This document shows positions 8,214 through 16,276 of a stretch of DNA of 35,406 nt, in pieces. Made by a program: the position numbers and the translations under genes. The stretch comes from Treponema sp. (GTDB taxonomy: Bacteria; Spirochaetota; Spirochaetia; Treponematales; Breznakiellaceae). Under the pieces are notes generated by a model, which was not told the DNA's origin, made no database searches, and saw only the letters and a list, made by a program, of their open reading frames with translations. The first letter of the stretch is position 1; each line of letters starts with the position of its first letter. The stretch spans positions 1 to 35,406 of the forward strand of contig JAIRXH010000043.1 in NCBI GenBank assembly GCA_031268385.1. Reading direction: 5' to 3'.

Positions 8214-8291
8214 GGAGTTATTGGTAACACTTCGTGTTACTATCCGGTTGAACGGCGGCAGCGATTCCGCCGCCTGATATAGGAGTTGACA
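8214..8291 (+). other. Intercistronic hairpins between dapA and asd
   Basis: GTAACAC (8224-8230) pairs perfectly with GTGTTAC (8234-8240) across TTC. CGGCGG (8253-8258) pairs with CCGCCG (8267-8272). The asd SD (AGGAG, 8281-8285) follows. The hairpins lie inside the operon, the widest gap in it, and may stabilise an mRNA end, attenuate transcription or be small repeat modules. No T-run follows either one, so full termination is unlikely. Confidence 0.6.
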
Positions 8292-9392
8292 ATGGCAAAA
8301 ATTCCCGTCGGCATTTTGGGCGCCACCGGTATGGTGGGTCAGCATTACCTTCGTCTGCTTAAGGATCACCCCTGGTTTGAGGTGCGTTATGTCGCGGCCT
8401 CGCCCAGAAGCGCCGGAAAAAAATACCGCGAAGCTGTTTCGGGCCGCTGGCATGCCGCGGGAGAGCCGGGGGAGCATGTCTGGCCTCTCCGGGTGGAAGA
8501 CGCCGGTGATGTTTCGAAAGCCGCCGCCGCCCTGGACCGGGGGGACTGCTCCTTCGTGTTTTCCGCGCTTGAAATGGGAAAGGCCGAAACAGGGGCGCTG
8601 GAAGAGGCGTACGCCTCGGCGGGAATCCCGGTTATCTCCAACGCTTCGGCCCACCGCTGGACAGCCGATGTGCCTGTCCTCATAGGCGAGGTGAATCCCG
8701 ATCACGCCGATATTATTCCTCTGCAGCGGAAGAAACGCGGCTGGAAACGGGGTTTTATCGCCGTAAAGCCCAACTGCTCGATACAAAGCTACATGACCCC
8801 CCTCCACGCGCTCGCGCTGGCGGGGTTCAGGGCGGAACGGGCCGTTGTCGCCACAATGCAGGCGGTTTCCGGCGCGGGCTACCCCGGCGTGCCGGGCATC
8901 GACATGATAGACAATGTCGTGCCCTACATAAGCGGCGAGGAGGAAAAATCGGAACTTGAGCCCCTCAAGATTTTTGGGACCATGGAAAACGGGGTTTTCA
9001 AAAACGCGGAAAAACCCAGGATCTCCGCGCATTGCAGCCGTGTTCCCGTGACCGACGGACACCTTGCCTGCGTCAGCCTGGAATTCGGCGCAAAGAAGCC
9101 TTCCCTTGATGAAGTAAGGGAAATCTGGACTTCTTTTCGCGGCCTTCCGCAGGAACTCGATCTTCCCACGGCGCCTTTAAACCCCATCATTGTGCGTGAA
9201 GAAAACGACAGGCCCCAGCCGCGCCGGGACAGGGACGCGGACAAGGCCATGGCGGTGGTGGCAGGGCGGCTTCGGCCCTGCAATGTTTTTGACATACGCT
9301 TCACCGCCCTTTCCCACAATACGGTGCGGGGCGCCGCGGGCGGCGGCATATTAAACGCGGAACTGCTAAAATACAAGGGGTACCTTTCGTGA
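8292..9392 (+). CDS. asd: Aspartate-semialdehyde dehydrogenase, archaeal/fungal-type
   Basis: 366 residues from ATG 8292, with SD AGGAG six bases upstream; a TTG six bases earlier is possible but would fall right behind the SD. It reduces aspartyl phosphate to aspartate semialdehyde with NADPH. The N-terminal motif is GILGATGMVG (7-16). The catalytic cysteine is C162 in KPNCSIQ. RVPVTDGH contains the conserved histidine region. EEEKSELEPLKIFG resembles the archaeal/yeast subclass rather than the typical proteobacterial enzyme. Its stop overlaps the lysA GTG by four bases (GTGA). Confidence 0.93.
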   Translation: MAKIPVGILGATGMVGQHYLRLLKDHPWFEVRYVAASPRSAGKKYREAVSGRWHAAGEPGEHVWPLRVEDAGDVSKAAAALDRGDCSFVFSALEMGKAETGALEEAYASAGIPVISNASAHRWTADVPVLIGEVNPDHADIIPLQRKKRGWKRGFIAVKPNCSIQSYMTPLHALALAGFRAERAVVATMQAVSGAGYPGVPGIDMIDNVVPYISGEEEKSELEPLKIFGTMENGVFKNAEKPRISAHCSRVPVTDGHLACVSLEFGAKKPSLDEVREIWTSFRGLPQELDLPTAPLNPIIVREENDRPQPRRDRDADKAMAVVAGRLRPCNVFDIRFTALSHNTVRGAAGGGILNAELLKYKGYLS

Positions 9393-10684
9393 GCGTAAAA
9401 TATTTTCCCGTAACAAGGGAGCGGCTTGAAGAACTTGCGGAAACATATCCTACTCCCTTTTATATTTACGACGAGAAAGCCATACGGGAAAACGCCCGGC
9501 GCGTTAACAGGGCCTTTTCGGTATTTCCAGGCTACAGGGAACATTTTGCCGTAAAGGCGCTGCCCAATCCCTTCATCCTTAAAATACTCGCCGCCGAAGG
9601 ATTCGGCGCGGACTGTTCCAGCCTCTCCGAACTCTTCCTCGCCGGTATGGCGGGCATGAAGGGAGAGGAGATCATGTTCACTTCCAACGAGACGCCGGCC
9701 CGTGAATACATCAAGGCGCGGGAACTGGGGGCCGTCATCAACCTGGATGATATTACCCACATCGAATTCCTTGAAAAGACCCTCCGTCCCGGCCCCGGAC
9801 TTCCCGATCTCCTCTCGCTCCGTTACAATCCCGGTCCGCTCAAGGAGGGCAACGCGATTATCGGTAAACCCGAAGAGGCGAAATACGGCTTTACGCGGGA
9901 ACAGCTTGTTGAAGGTTACAAAACGCTCAAGGAGCGGGGAGTAAAGCGTTTCGGCCTTCACACCATGGTGGCTTCCAACGAATTGAGCCTGGACTATCAC
10001 CTTGAAACGGGCCGCCTTCTTTTTGAGCTTGCCGTTGAAATAAAGAACAGGGCCGCCGTTAACCTGGAATTTGTCAACCTTGGAGGGGGACTGGGAATAC
10101 CGTACAGGCCGGAAGAAGAGGAGGTAAGCTGGGAAGAACTGGCGGGGGGCCTTAAAAAACTCTACGATGAAATTATAGCTCCCTCCGGGCTTGGGGGGCT
10201 TGCCATTCACACCGAATACGGGAGGCCTGTCACGGGGCCCTACGGATGGCTTGTGGCAAGGGCGCTGCACAGGAAAAGCATTTACCGCGAATACATAGGG
10301 CTTGACGCCTGCATGGCCGATCTTATGCGGCCGGCCCTTTACGGCGCGTATCATCACATTACCGTTCCCGGCAGGGAGCGCGCCGGCGCCGTTAAAACCT
10401 TCGACGTGGTGGGAAGCCTGTGCGAAAACAACGACAAATTCGCCGTACAGCGGAAACTTCCTGAAATTGTCACCGCCGCCGAAAACGGAACGGGCGATTT
10501 TGTGGTGATACACGACGCGGGGGCGCACGGCAGGGCCATGGGCTTCAACTACAACGGGAAACTTCGCTGCGGCGAACTTCTGCTCCGCCCCGATGGTTCC
10601 GTTCTCGAGGTGAGGCGGGCCGAAACCGTTGAGGATTATTTCGCCACGCTGGATACCCGCGCCGTGAAGAATTTTGTTCCATAA
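9389..10684 (+). CDS. lysA: Diaminopimelate decarboxylase
   Basis: 431 residues, fold-type III PLP enzyme. It decarboxylates meso-diaminopimelate to lysine, the last step of the pathway. The PLP lysine is K56 in HFAVKALPNP. NLGGGLGIPY is the phosphate-binding glycine loop, EYGRPVTGPYGWL follows, and the substrate/dimer-interface segment is VGSLCENNDKFA. DAGAHGRAMGFNYNG closes the active site. The start is GTG overlapping the asd stop. Carboxynorspermidine decarboxylase is a related alternative, but the operon context and CENND segment favour LysA. Confidence 0.93.
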   Translation: MSVKYFPVTRERLEELAETYPTPFYIYDEKAIRENARRVNRAFSVFPGYREHFAVKALPNPFILKILAAEGFGADCSSLSELFLAGMAGMKGEEIMFTSNETPAREYIKARELGAVINLDDITHIEFLEKTLRPGPGLPDLLSLRYNPGPLKEGNAIIGKPEEAKYGFTREQLVEGYKTLKERGVKRFGLHTMVASNELSLDYHLETGRLLFELAVEIKNRAAVNLEFVNLGGGLGIPYRPEEEEVSWEELAGGLKKLYDEIIAPSGLGGLAIHTEYGRPVTGPYGWLVARALHRKSIYREYIGLDACMADLMRPALYGAYHHITVPGRERAGAVKTFDVVGSLCENNDKFAVQRKLPEIVTAAENGTGDFVVIHDAGAHGRAMGFNYNGKLRCGELLLRPDGSVLEVRRAETVEDYFATLDTRAVKNFVP

Positions 10685-10703
10685 AAATAACAGGGGGAGG
10701 ACC

Positions 10704-11903
10704 ATGATACGCAGAAATCCCTGCATGGCGAACATCAGGGCGGGATATTTGTTTCCCGAAATTGCCAAACGGCGCAGGGAGTATGCCGCGAAAAATCCCG
10801 GCGCCCGGATCATCAGCCTTGGCGTCGGAAACACCACGGAACCCATACTGCCGCACACGGACAGGGGGCTTGTCGGCGGCGCCGAAAGACTCGGAACCAG
10901 GGAGGGCTATTCGGGCTACGCCGATGAGGGGTTTGAAGAACTTCGCAGGCGCATTTCGGACGTTTTCTATAAAAACGCTTTCGGCATTGACGAAATTTTT
11001 ATTTCGGACGGCGCGAAGTGCGACATAGGAAGGCTGCAGCTTCTTTTCGGCGCGGGCGTGAGCGTCGCGGTGCAGGACCCGTCGTATCCCGTTTATGTCG
11101 ACGGTTCCGTCCTTGTGGGCGCCGCCGGCGGCTGGACGGGAGAAGGCTACGCGGGCCTTCTCTACCTTCCCTGTACCGGGGAAAACGGCTACTTTCCCGA
11201 TGTTTCAAAGCTGCCGGAAAACGGCCTCTTCTATTTCTGTTCGCCCAATAACCCCACGGGCGCGGCGGCGACGCGTGAACAGCTTTCGGCGCTGGTAAGG
11301 GCGGCACGGGACAGGGGAACGCTCGTTATCTTTGACGCGGCCTATTCGGAATATATCAGGGATCCTTCCCTTCCCAAAACCATTTTTGAAATAGACGGCG
11401 CTAAAGGCTGCGCCCTGGAAGTCAATTCCTTTTCAAAAGCCGCGGGTTTTACCGGCGTCCGCCTTGGCTGGACCGTGGTGCCCAGGGAGCTTGTGTATCA
11501 GGGCGGTGAAAGCGTTAACGCCGACTGGACCCGCCTTTCGGCCACCGTTTTCAACGGCGCTTCCAATATTGCCCAGTACGGCGGACTTGCCGCCCTGGAC
11601 GGGGAAGGGCTCGCCGAGATCAGGCGGCTTTCGGACTTTTACATGGAAAACGCCCGGCTTATAAGGGAAGCCCTGCGGAAGCTCGGCGTCGGCTGCGTGG
11701 GAGGAGACAATTCCCCCTACATCTGGGCCCGTTTTCCCGGAAGGGACAGCTGGGACGTGTTCTCCGAAATTCTGGAAAAATGCCAGGTAGTCACCACGCC
11801 CGGAACCGGCTTTGGTCCGGCGGGTCAGTCCTTTATCCGCTTTTCCGCCTTCGGCCGCCGCGTCGATGTTGAGGAGGCCTGCGCGAGGCTTTCGCGCATG
11901 TGA
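10704..11903 (+). CDS. dapL: LL-diaminopimelate aminotransferase
   Basis: 399 residues, class I/II fold-type I aminotransferase. It converts tetrahydrodipicolinate directly to LL-diaminopimelate using glutamate, bypassing the succinylase/acetylase steps. Family markers: GYLFPEIAKR (14-23), LGVGNTTEP (39-47), SPNNPTG (180-186), DAAYSEYI, and the PLP lysine K245 in NSFSKAAGFTGVRLGW. The ATG at 10704 follows GGGGGAGG and matches the family's N-terminus; an upstream in-frame TTG would overlap the lysA end. Its presence explains why the operon lacks dapD, dapC and dapE. dapF, needed to make the meso form, is not in the window. Confidence 0.93.
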   Translation: MIRRNPCMANIRAGYLFPEIAKRRREYAAKNPGARIISLGVGNTTEPILPHTDRGLVGGAERLGTREGYSGYADEGFEELRRRISDVFYKNAFGIDEIFISDGAKCDIGRLQLLFGAGVSVAVQDPSYPVYVDGSVLVGAAGGWTGEGYAGLLYLPCTGENGYFPDVSKLPENGLFYFCSPNNPTGAAATREQLSALVRAARDRGTLVIFDAAYSEYIRDPSLPKTIFEIDGAKGCALEVNSFSKAAGFTGVRLGWTVVPRELVYQGGESVNADWTRLSATVFNGASNIAQYGGLAALDGEGLAEIRRLSDFYMENARLIREALRKLGVGCVGGDNSPYIWARFPGRDSWDVFSEILEKCQVVTTPGTGFGPAGQSFIRFSAFGRRVDVEEACARLSRM

Positions 11904-12066
11904 AATTCCGGGAGCCTTTACGCATGAAATTTCAGGCTCTCTTCACGTATCATGTAGATTTTCGCGGGGGAATTGGTGTATTGTGGTGTGTTATTGAGGC
12001 TGTTTCATCGTTAATCCGGTTTTGAAACAGGCTTTCGCCGGAATGTCTTTCGAGGAGGAAGTTACC
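11904..12066 (+). other. dapL-lipoprotein gap with two inverted repeats
   Basis: GAGCCT (11912-11917) can pair with AGGCTC (11934-11939) just after the dapL stop. A competing TGAAATT (11901-11907)/AATTTCA (11928-11934) pairing exists. This is a possible weak terminator or attenuator without a clear T-run. CTGTTTCA (12000-12007) pairs with TGAAACAG (12023-12030). The SD of the lipoprotein (GAGGAGGAAG) ends the gap. I cannot assign a consensus promoter. Confidence 0.4.
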
Positions 12067-12588
12067 GTGAAAACAAATGGCGTTGTTAAAAAGGTTTTGT
12101 TCTTGACCTCGGCGTGCGCGGCGCTTTTTCTTGCGTCATGCAAAACCGAGCCGGTTATTTTTAACCCGGACCTGCCAAAAGATCAGCAGACCTCCCTCTA
12201 TATTATGGAAGGGCTTACGGTGGTCTCCTATAACGGCATTCCGGTCAACTGGAAAAACAAGACCGATATTTTTCTTCCGGCGGGGGATATGGAGCTTATC
12301 TTTGATGTAAACAGCAAAATGTCCTTTATGGTAACCCCAACGAATTCAATTACATATACATTTACCGGGACCAATGTGCCTTTCAATTACCGTTTTGAAG
12401 CGGGGAAAAGGTACAATCTTTTTTTTACGGCCAACTTTGATGAACTTAACACCGGGGGTATTTCCTTTCATCTTCCTCCGTATTCTATTGATAAAAAGAG
12501 GGAGTGGCTTTATGAGGATAATGATTCCAAGAAATTTTTCCCCTTCTCAAAATCAGGACAGTTACGATGGAGAAGATCGCCTTTCTAG
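12067..12588 (+). CDS. Small lipoprotein of unknown function
   Basis: 173 residues. GTG 12067 was chosen because AGGAGGAAG lies upstream at good spacing and the protein then begins with a proper lipoprotein signal peptide: VKTNGVVKK, a hydrophobic run and the lipobox LASC at residues 22-25. The mature part is small and β-like (YIMEGLTVVSYNGIPVNW, FLPAGDMELIF, YTFTGTNVPFNYRFEAGKRYNLFF). It suggests a surface or periplasmic carbohydrate/PEGA-like β-sandwich, but no family is firmly recognised. The last residues (SKSGQLRWRRSPF) are basic and unlike the rest. The stop codon directly abuts a dispersed hairpin repeat, so the native C-terminus may have been altered by repeat insertion. Confidence 0.75.
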   Translation: MKTNGVVKKVLFLTSACAALFLASCKTEPVIFNPDLPKDQQTSLYIMEGLTVVSYNGIPVNWKNKTDIFLPAGDMELIFDVNSKMSFMVTPTNSITYTFTGTNVPFNYRFEAGKRYNLFFTANFDELNTGGISFHLPPYSIDKKREWLYEDNDSKKFFPFSKSGQLRWRRSPF

Positions 12589-12591
12589 GGA

Positions 12592-12853
12592 AGCACTGAT
12601 TTATTCGAATGCGAATAAATCGGTGCTACTTTAATAGAGTTGTTCAATAACTTCAGTTATTGAACAAATTCCGCTTCAAAACGCGATTTTGTAAGGCTAA
12701 AGCCTGGCTTTAGCCTGAAAAATCGCAAGACTTGTTTGGTAACCAACCGGGTTACTAAACAAGTCCAATGTAGTTTTTCGCAGTTTTCCGCAGGAAAACG
12801 AGAAAAACCCCAGGGTAACGCTGATTAGCCACAAGTTAATCAGCGTTACCCTG
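12592..12853. repeat. Array of six consecutive hairpin modules (A-B-C-D-E-F)
   Basis: Module A is 12592-12627 (16-bp stem, 4-base loop, one T·G pair). B is 12640-12667 (perfect 13-bp stem, loop TC). C is 12683-12726 (GCGATTTT/AAAATCGC around GGCTAAAGC/GCTTTAGCC). D is 12729-12765 (16-bp stem with one G·T pair). E is 12773-12808 (GTTTTTC/GAAAAAC around GTTTTCC/GGAAAAC). F is 12811-12853 (perfect 17-bp stem, 9-base loop). Modules A, E and F recur in the same order at 22180-22308, where B-C-D are absent. The array fills nearly the whole gap between lipoprotein and protease. It is not a CRISPR: units differ and have no spacers. Confidence 0.9.
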
Positions 12854-12938
12854 GCCCCTCTCGGCCGCCGGAAAAGGGAAGCTGGTTTTAAAACCCGCTG
12901 TGTTTTGAAAATGGCTTTTCATAACAAGGAGTCAGAAT

Positions 12939-14639
12939 ATGCGTAAATTTTTTTGGGGCTGCGTCTTCCTTTTTCTCGCGCTGCCGGCATTCAGCCAGAC
13001 CAGCCTGCTCAGGGACTATGTGGGACTTGTCAACCAGACCTTTCATCCTGACATCATCGATTATATGGAAAAATTCAGGGCGGAATTTGAAAGGCGCGGC
13101 GATTCCGCTACGGCCAGAAACATAGACTCCTTCCTGTGGGGAAGTTCGGGGAGCGGTTTTGTCTATATTGGACCTGACGGCGGGAATTACATTATAACCA
13201 ATCATCATGTTATTACCCAGTCGTATTCCCTTTCGGTAACCTTTGAAAAACAGGACGGAACCAAAACCACGTACGGCGGGCTGAGCATTCTGGCCGCCGA
13301 CGAAGATATGGACATTGCCATTCTGGCTTTTCCCAAAGACGCAAAACCTTTTTCACGGGCGCTGGCTTTCCTTGACCGGCCTGTGGAGGAGGGGGAAGAT
13401 GTCTATTCGGCCGGATTTCCCGGTATGGGAAATACCACCATCTGGCAGTTCGGCAGGGGAATGGTCTCCAACGCGAATGTCGTTTTTCCCGCGGAAGACA
13501 CTACGGATAAAATGATGGGGCCCTATATTCAGCATACTGCCCAGGTTGATCCGGGAAATTCCGGCGGGCCGCTTCTTGTTCAGACGCCGGGCGTACTTTC
13601 GGGGTATGCCATTGTGGGTATCAATACCCTTTCCGCCCGGTTCAGGCAGGCGGCCAATTTTTCCATACCCCTTGACCGGGTGAGGAGTTTTCTTGACCGG
13701 GTTTTCAGCGGGGAAGAAATTGATCAGAGGGCCCGTCTTGAAGAGCGGGTTTATTCCTTTATTGAAGGCATGGATATTCCGGGAACCGTTTACGAGCATA
13801 TTTCCGGGTTTCTTTCCAACGACTGTGTTGCCGAAAACGCCGAAAATGCCATTGGGGAAGTTTTTCGAAGGGCGCCCCGGAGGATTGCAGGCGACATAAG
13901 CGGCGCCTTTGGCCGCTATCCTGTGGACGGCATGGCGTATGCTGTCGGCTGGACCCTTGAGAACACCCTCCGTTCGTCACAGGGGAGCATGTCGGTTTCC
14001 GTGGGGAGCATTTCAGCCGGCGCGAATCAGGGGTACACCGTGACCTTCAGGGTAAATGAAGGTTCGGTCAGTTGTGAGTGGATCAACGAATACGGCATTT
14101 GGCGGATTAGATCCTTCGGGCGTTTTATGGCGGGCGACAAAGCCTATACAAACCAGGCCTCCAGGGAGAAGGAAGAAGAGGAGCGGCTGCGGGCCGAACC
14201 TGATCTTCAGTTTTCCGCCGGTTTTGCGTACTTTGTTCTTGACGCGGGGCCGGCTTTTACCGCCGACATCAAGGGCAAGGTCAGTTACCTCGAATTTGGC
14301 CTTCGGACCTATCTGACCGGGGGGCTGTCGCAGATCGAAGGGCTGGCCGGTCTCTATTTTCCCGTCAAATTCGGCAATAAATTTGCCGTTACCCCTTACG
14401 GCGATCTGGGACTGGGGTTCATGTTTAAAAGAAAACTCCCCGCTTCCACCTCGAGTTTTTCGTTTAATCCGGGCATGGGTGTTTCGTTTCACGGGGGGCT
14501 GATGTTTACGTCTTCCCTGGTTCCCGGCCTGTACCTTCAGACCGCCTATCAGTTCAACATGTACCACATGTTCGACGGCAAACCAAAAAACGATCCCCAC
14601 ATTATTGCCGTAAGCGTTGGTTACGGCATTGACTTTTAA
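12939..14639 (+). CDS. Secreted trypsin-like serine protease with barrel-like C-terminal domain
   Basis: 566 residues, start ATG with AAGGAG seven bases upstream. A signal peptide covers about residues 1-19 (cleavage near AFS|Q). The trypsin-like (S1C/HtrA-type) domain spans about residues 65-255 with a complete triad: H90 in TNHHVI, D125 in DMDIAIL and S208 in DPGNSGGPLL. There is no recognisable PDZ domain. Residues about 270-415 form an unassigned middle region with a β-rich stretch (SMSVSVGSISAGANQGYTV). Residues about 425-566 look like antiparallel membrane strands (YLEFGLRTYLTGG, GVSFHGGLMF, LYLQTAYQFNMYHM), and the protein ends in YGIDF with terminal Phe, the classic outer-membrane barrel signature. 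Inference: an outer-membrane-anchored protease. It could be an inward-facing quality-control enzyme or a surface protease. Likely co-transcribed with the SUFU gene 21 bp downstream. Confidence 0.85.
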   Translation: MRKFFWGCVFLFLALPAFSQTSLLRDYVGLVNQTFHPDIIDYMEKFRAEFERRGDSATARNIDSFLWGSSGSGFVYIGPDGGNYIITNHHVITQSYSLSVTFEKQDGTKTTYGGLSILAADEDMDIAILAFPKDAKPFSRALAFLDRPVEEGEDVYSAGFPGMGNTTIWQFGRGMVSNANVVFPAEDTTDKMMGPYIQHTAQVDPGNSGGPLLVQTPGVLSGYAIVGINTLSARFRQAANFSIPLDRVRSFLDRVFSGEEIDQRARLEERVYSFIEGMDIPGTVYEHISGFLSNDCVAENAENAIGEVFRRAPRRIAGDISGAFGRYPVDGMAYAVGWTLENTLRSSQGSMSVSVGSISAGANQGYTVTFRVNEGSVSCEWINEYGIWRIRSFGRFMAGDKAYTNQASREKEEEERLRAEPDLQFSAGFAYFVLDAGPAFTADIKGKVSYLEFGLRTYLTGGLSQIEGLAGLYFPVKFGNKFAVTPYGDLGLGFMFKRKLPASTSSFSFNPGMGVSFHGGLMFTSSLVPGLYLQTAYQFNMYHMFDGKPKNDPHIIAVSVGYGIDF

Positions 14640-14660
14640 CGGTGTGGAACAGGATGTGTT

Positions 14661-15767
14661 ATGGATCGAATTTCTTTGATACGCAGGCTTCACGCGCTGC
14701 ATGAAGAAGACGAGCATGGGCGGATTCTCGGGGAACTGGACGGGATTCCCCGCAGTGAATGGGACTTTGAAATTTCCGGGCTTTACGCGCGGGCGCTTAA
14801 CAACGAGAAACGGTATGAAGAGGCCCTGAAACTTCTTCTGGATTTCGCGGAAGAAGGCAAAAACGACGGCGTCTGGAATTTCCGGGTGGGTTATTCCCTC
14901 TATTACCTTGAACGGGAAGAAGAAGCCGCCGCGTATTTCCGGAAGGCCATCGATTACGGCGACGATTGCGAGGATACCAGGGAGATGCTCCGGTACAGTC
15001 TTGAGGAGGCGGAGCAGAAAAAACGCGCGGCGGACAATCATCCTGAATTGTATACGGAGGAGGAAATCGTCCGTCTCGATGAGCATGTGAGGAAATATTT
15101 CGGCAGGTACGACAATGTTTTTCATGAAGTGGAATCCCCCGACATTCATGTGGATATACTGAAGATTGATCCCGTTCCCGGGCGGGACTATTTTATCCTT
15201 GTTACCCAGGGGATGGGGGCCCACCGGATGAATGTTCCTCCCGATCTGAAAAACACCCGCGACAGGGCGGAGCTTTTGATATGCCTTCCCCCCAACTGGG
15301 ATTTTGACAATCTTGACGATGAAAACAATTACTGGCCAATCCGGTGGCTCAAGATTATGGCGCGGCTTCCGGGAGACGAGAATGCCTGGCTGGGCTGGGG
15401 GCATACGGTTCCCAACGGAGGGCCTTTTTCGGACAACACGAAACTCTGCACCATGCTGCTCCTTTTTCCCGGCGGGTTTGACGGGAAAGCCGGTGAATGC
15501 GGAATGCCCGACGGCAGCATTGTGAATTTTTATCAGATGACGCCGCTTTACGGGGAAGAGACGGATCTTAAAATACAAAAAGGCGTCAACGTGATTCTGG
15601 ATTTGCTTGACAGGGACTGCCTTGAATATGTACGGATCGACCGGAGAAACGTGTGCGCGACCGGGATAACAAGGACCGCTTCGTCGGTAAATCCCGAAGA
15701 TGGATCTCCGGACGATACGGACGGGGGGGACTATCCGGTAATGGGGGGACTGTGGCCGAACACATGA
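14661..15767 (+). CDS. TPR-Suppressor-of-fused (SUFU) domain protein
   Basis: 368 residues. The N-terminal ~130 residues are helical and TPR-like (GLYARALNNEKRYEEALKLL, NFRVGYSLYYLEREEEAAAYF). Residues about 150-330 match the SUFU domain: HVDI, ILVTQGMGAHRMNVP, RAELLICLPPNW, YWPIRWLKIMARLPG, WLGWGHTVPN, NTKLCTMLL and MTPLYGEE. There is no signal peptide, so it is cytoplasmic. Bacterial SUFU proteins have been proposed as immunity proteins in polymorphic-toxin loci, but I see no toxin partner here. The C-terminal tail (NPEDGSPDDTDGGDY) is acidic and low-complexity. It lies 21 bp after the protease gene and its stop overlaps the next ATG (ATGA), giving a likely three-gene unit. Confidence 0.85.
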   Translation: MDRISLIRRLHALHEEDEHGRILGELDGIPRSEWDFEISGLYARALNNEKRYEEALKLLLDFAEEGKNDGVWNFRVGYSLYYLEREEEAAAYFRKAIDYGDDCEDTREMLRYSLEEAEQKKRAADNHPELYTEEEIVRLDEHVRKYFGRYDNVFHEVESPDIHVDILKIDPVPGRDYFILVTQGMGAHRMNVPPDLKNTRDRAELLICLPPNWDFDNLDDENNYWPIRWLKIMARLPGDENAWLGWGHTVPNGGPFSDNTKLCTMLLLFPGGFDGKAGECGMPDGSIVNFYQMTPLYGEETDLKIQKGVNVILDLLDRDCLEYVRIDRRNVCATGITRTASSVNPEDGSPDDTDGGDYPVMGGLWPNT

Positions 15768-16243
15768 CGCGCCTTTCAGGCGGCCGTCTTGTGCGCAAGA
15801 GCCATGGCCGCATCGCGTTCCGGGGCATGATCGATACGCTGGAGGCGGAAGTCCTGGAAGCCCAGGCGCTGGCTTTTGGGGAAGGCGCCCCCTGGTACTG
15901 CGCGTCCCTTGGCGAGGTGCTTGAGGCTTTAAGGAAAATCCTTGCCGCGGAAGTAAGGGAAGAGCCGCTTTCCCCTTTCGGCCTTTTCGGTCTTTCCCTT
16001 GATGAAATACGCGGACAAACCCACGATCCCGAACGCGCCTTTGGTTTTCCCCATCCTGTTCCCGGATATTCCATGGGGGCCCTTGCCGTCCGTCTCAATA
16101 CCCTGCGCGCCCGGATACGGGAAGGGGAGCTGCTTGCCGTCCGGGTTTTGCGCCGCCGCGAAGACATCATCACGGCAATGAACCGGCTGTCAAGCGCCCT
16201 TTACTGGCTCTTCTGCAGGTGTATTTCGGGACGGACGGCATAA
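15764..16243 (+). CDS. EutT-like corrinoid adenosyltransferase (short form)
   Basis: 159 residues from ATG 15764, which overlaps the SUFU stop as ATGA. GTG 15752, with a G-run three bases upstream, is the alternative start, and the frame stays open further upstream. The sequence follows E. coli EutT closely: TRLSGGRLVRKSHGRIAFRG, EALRKILAAEVREEPL, LFGLSLDEIRGQTHDPERAF, VRLNTLRARIREGELLAVRV and ITAMNRLSSALYWLF. It should transfer the adenosyl group of ATP to reduced cob(I)alamin to make coenzyme B12. The N-terminal half of EutT, including the H-x11-CC-x2-C metal site, is absent, and no cysteine-rich motif appears in the upstream frame. No eut or cobalamin genes are adjacent, so its partner is unknown. 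Confidence 0.8.
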   Translation: MTRLSGGRLVRKSHGRIAFRGMIDTLEAEVLEAQALAFGEGAPWYCASLGEVLEALRKILAAEVREEPLSPFGLFGLSLDEIRGQTHDPERAFGFPHPVPGYSMGALAVRLNTLRARIREGELLAVRVLRRREDIITAMNRLSSALYWLFCRCISGRTA

Positions 16244-16246
16244 CGG

Positions 16247-16265
16247 GCGGCGCTTCGGCGTCCGC
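16247..16265. terminator. Possible bidirectional terminator hairpin
   Basis: GCGGCGC and its partner CCGC/GCG pair across a TTCG tetraloop with one bulged T (16247-16265). It lies between the convergent EutT-like and YhhN genes. The T-run on the plus side is weak (cccccctttt), so this is tentative. Confidence 0.35.
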
Positions 16266-16276
16266 ATTCCCCCCTT

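Noticed and set aside
8924-10858. Long minus-strand open frame across asd, lysA and dapL
   Set aside because: The opposite strand carries three firmly identified enzymes; the antisense product has no family features and spans gene boundaries.
12592-12853. Possible CRISPR array
   Set aside because: The six units are different hairpins of different lengths without constant repeats or spacers, and no cas gene is nearby.
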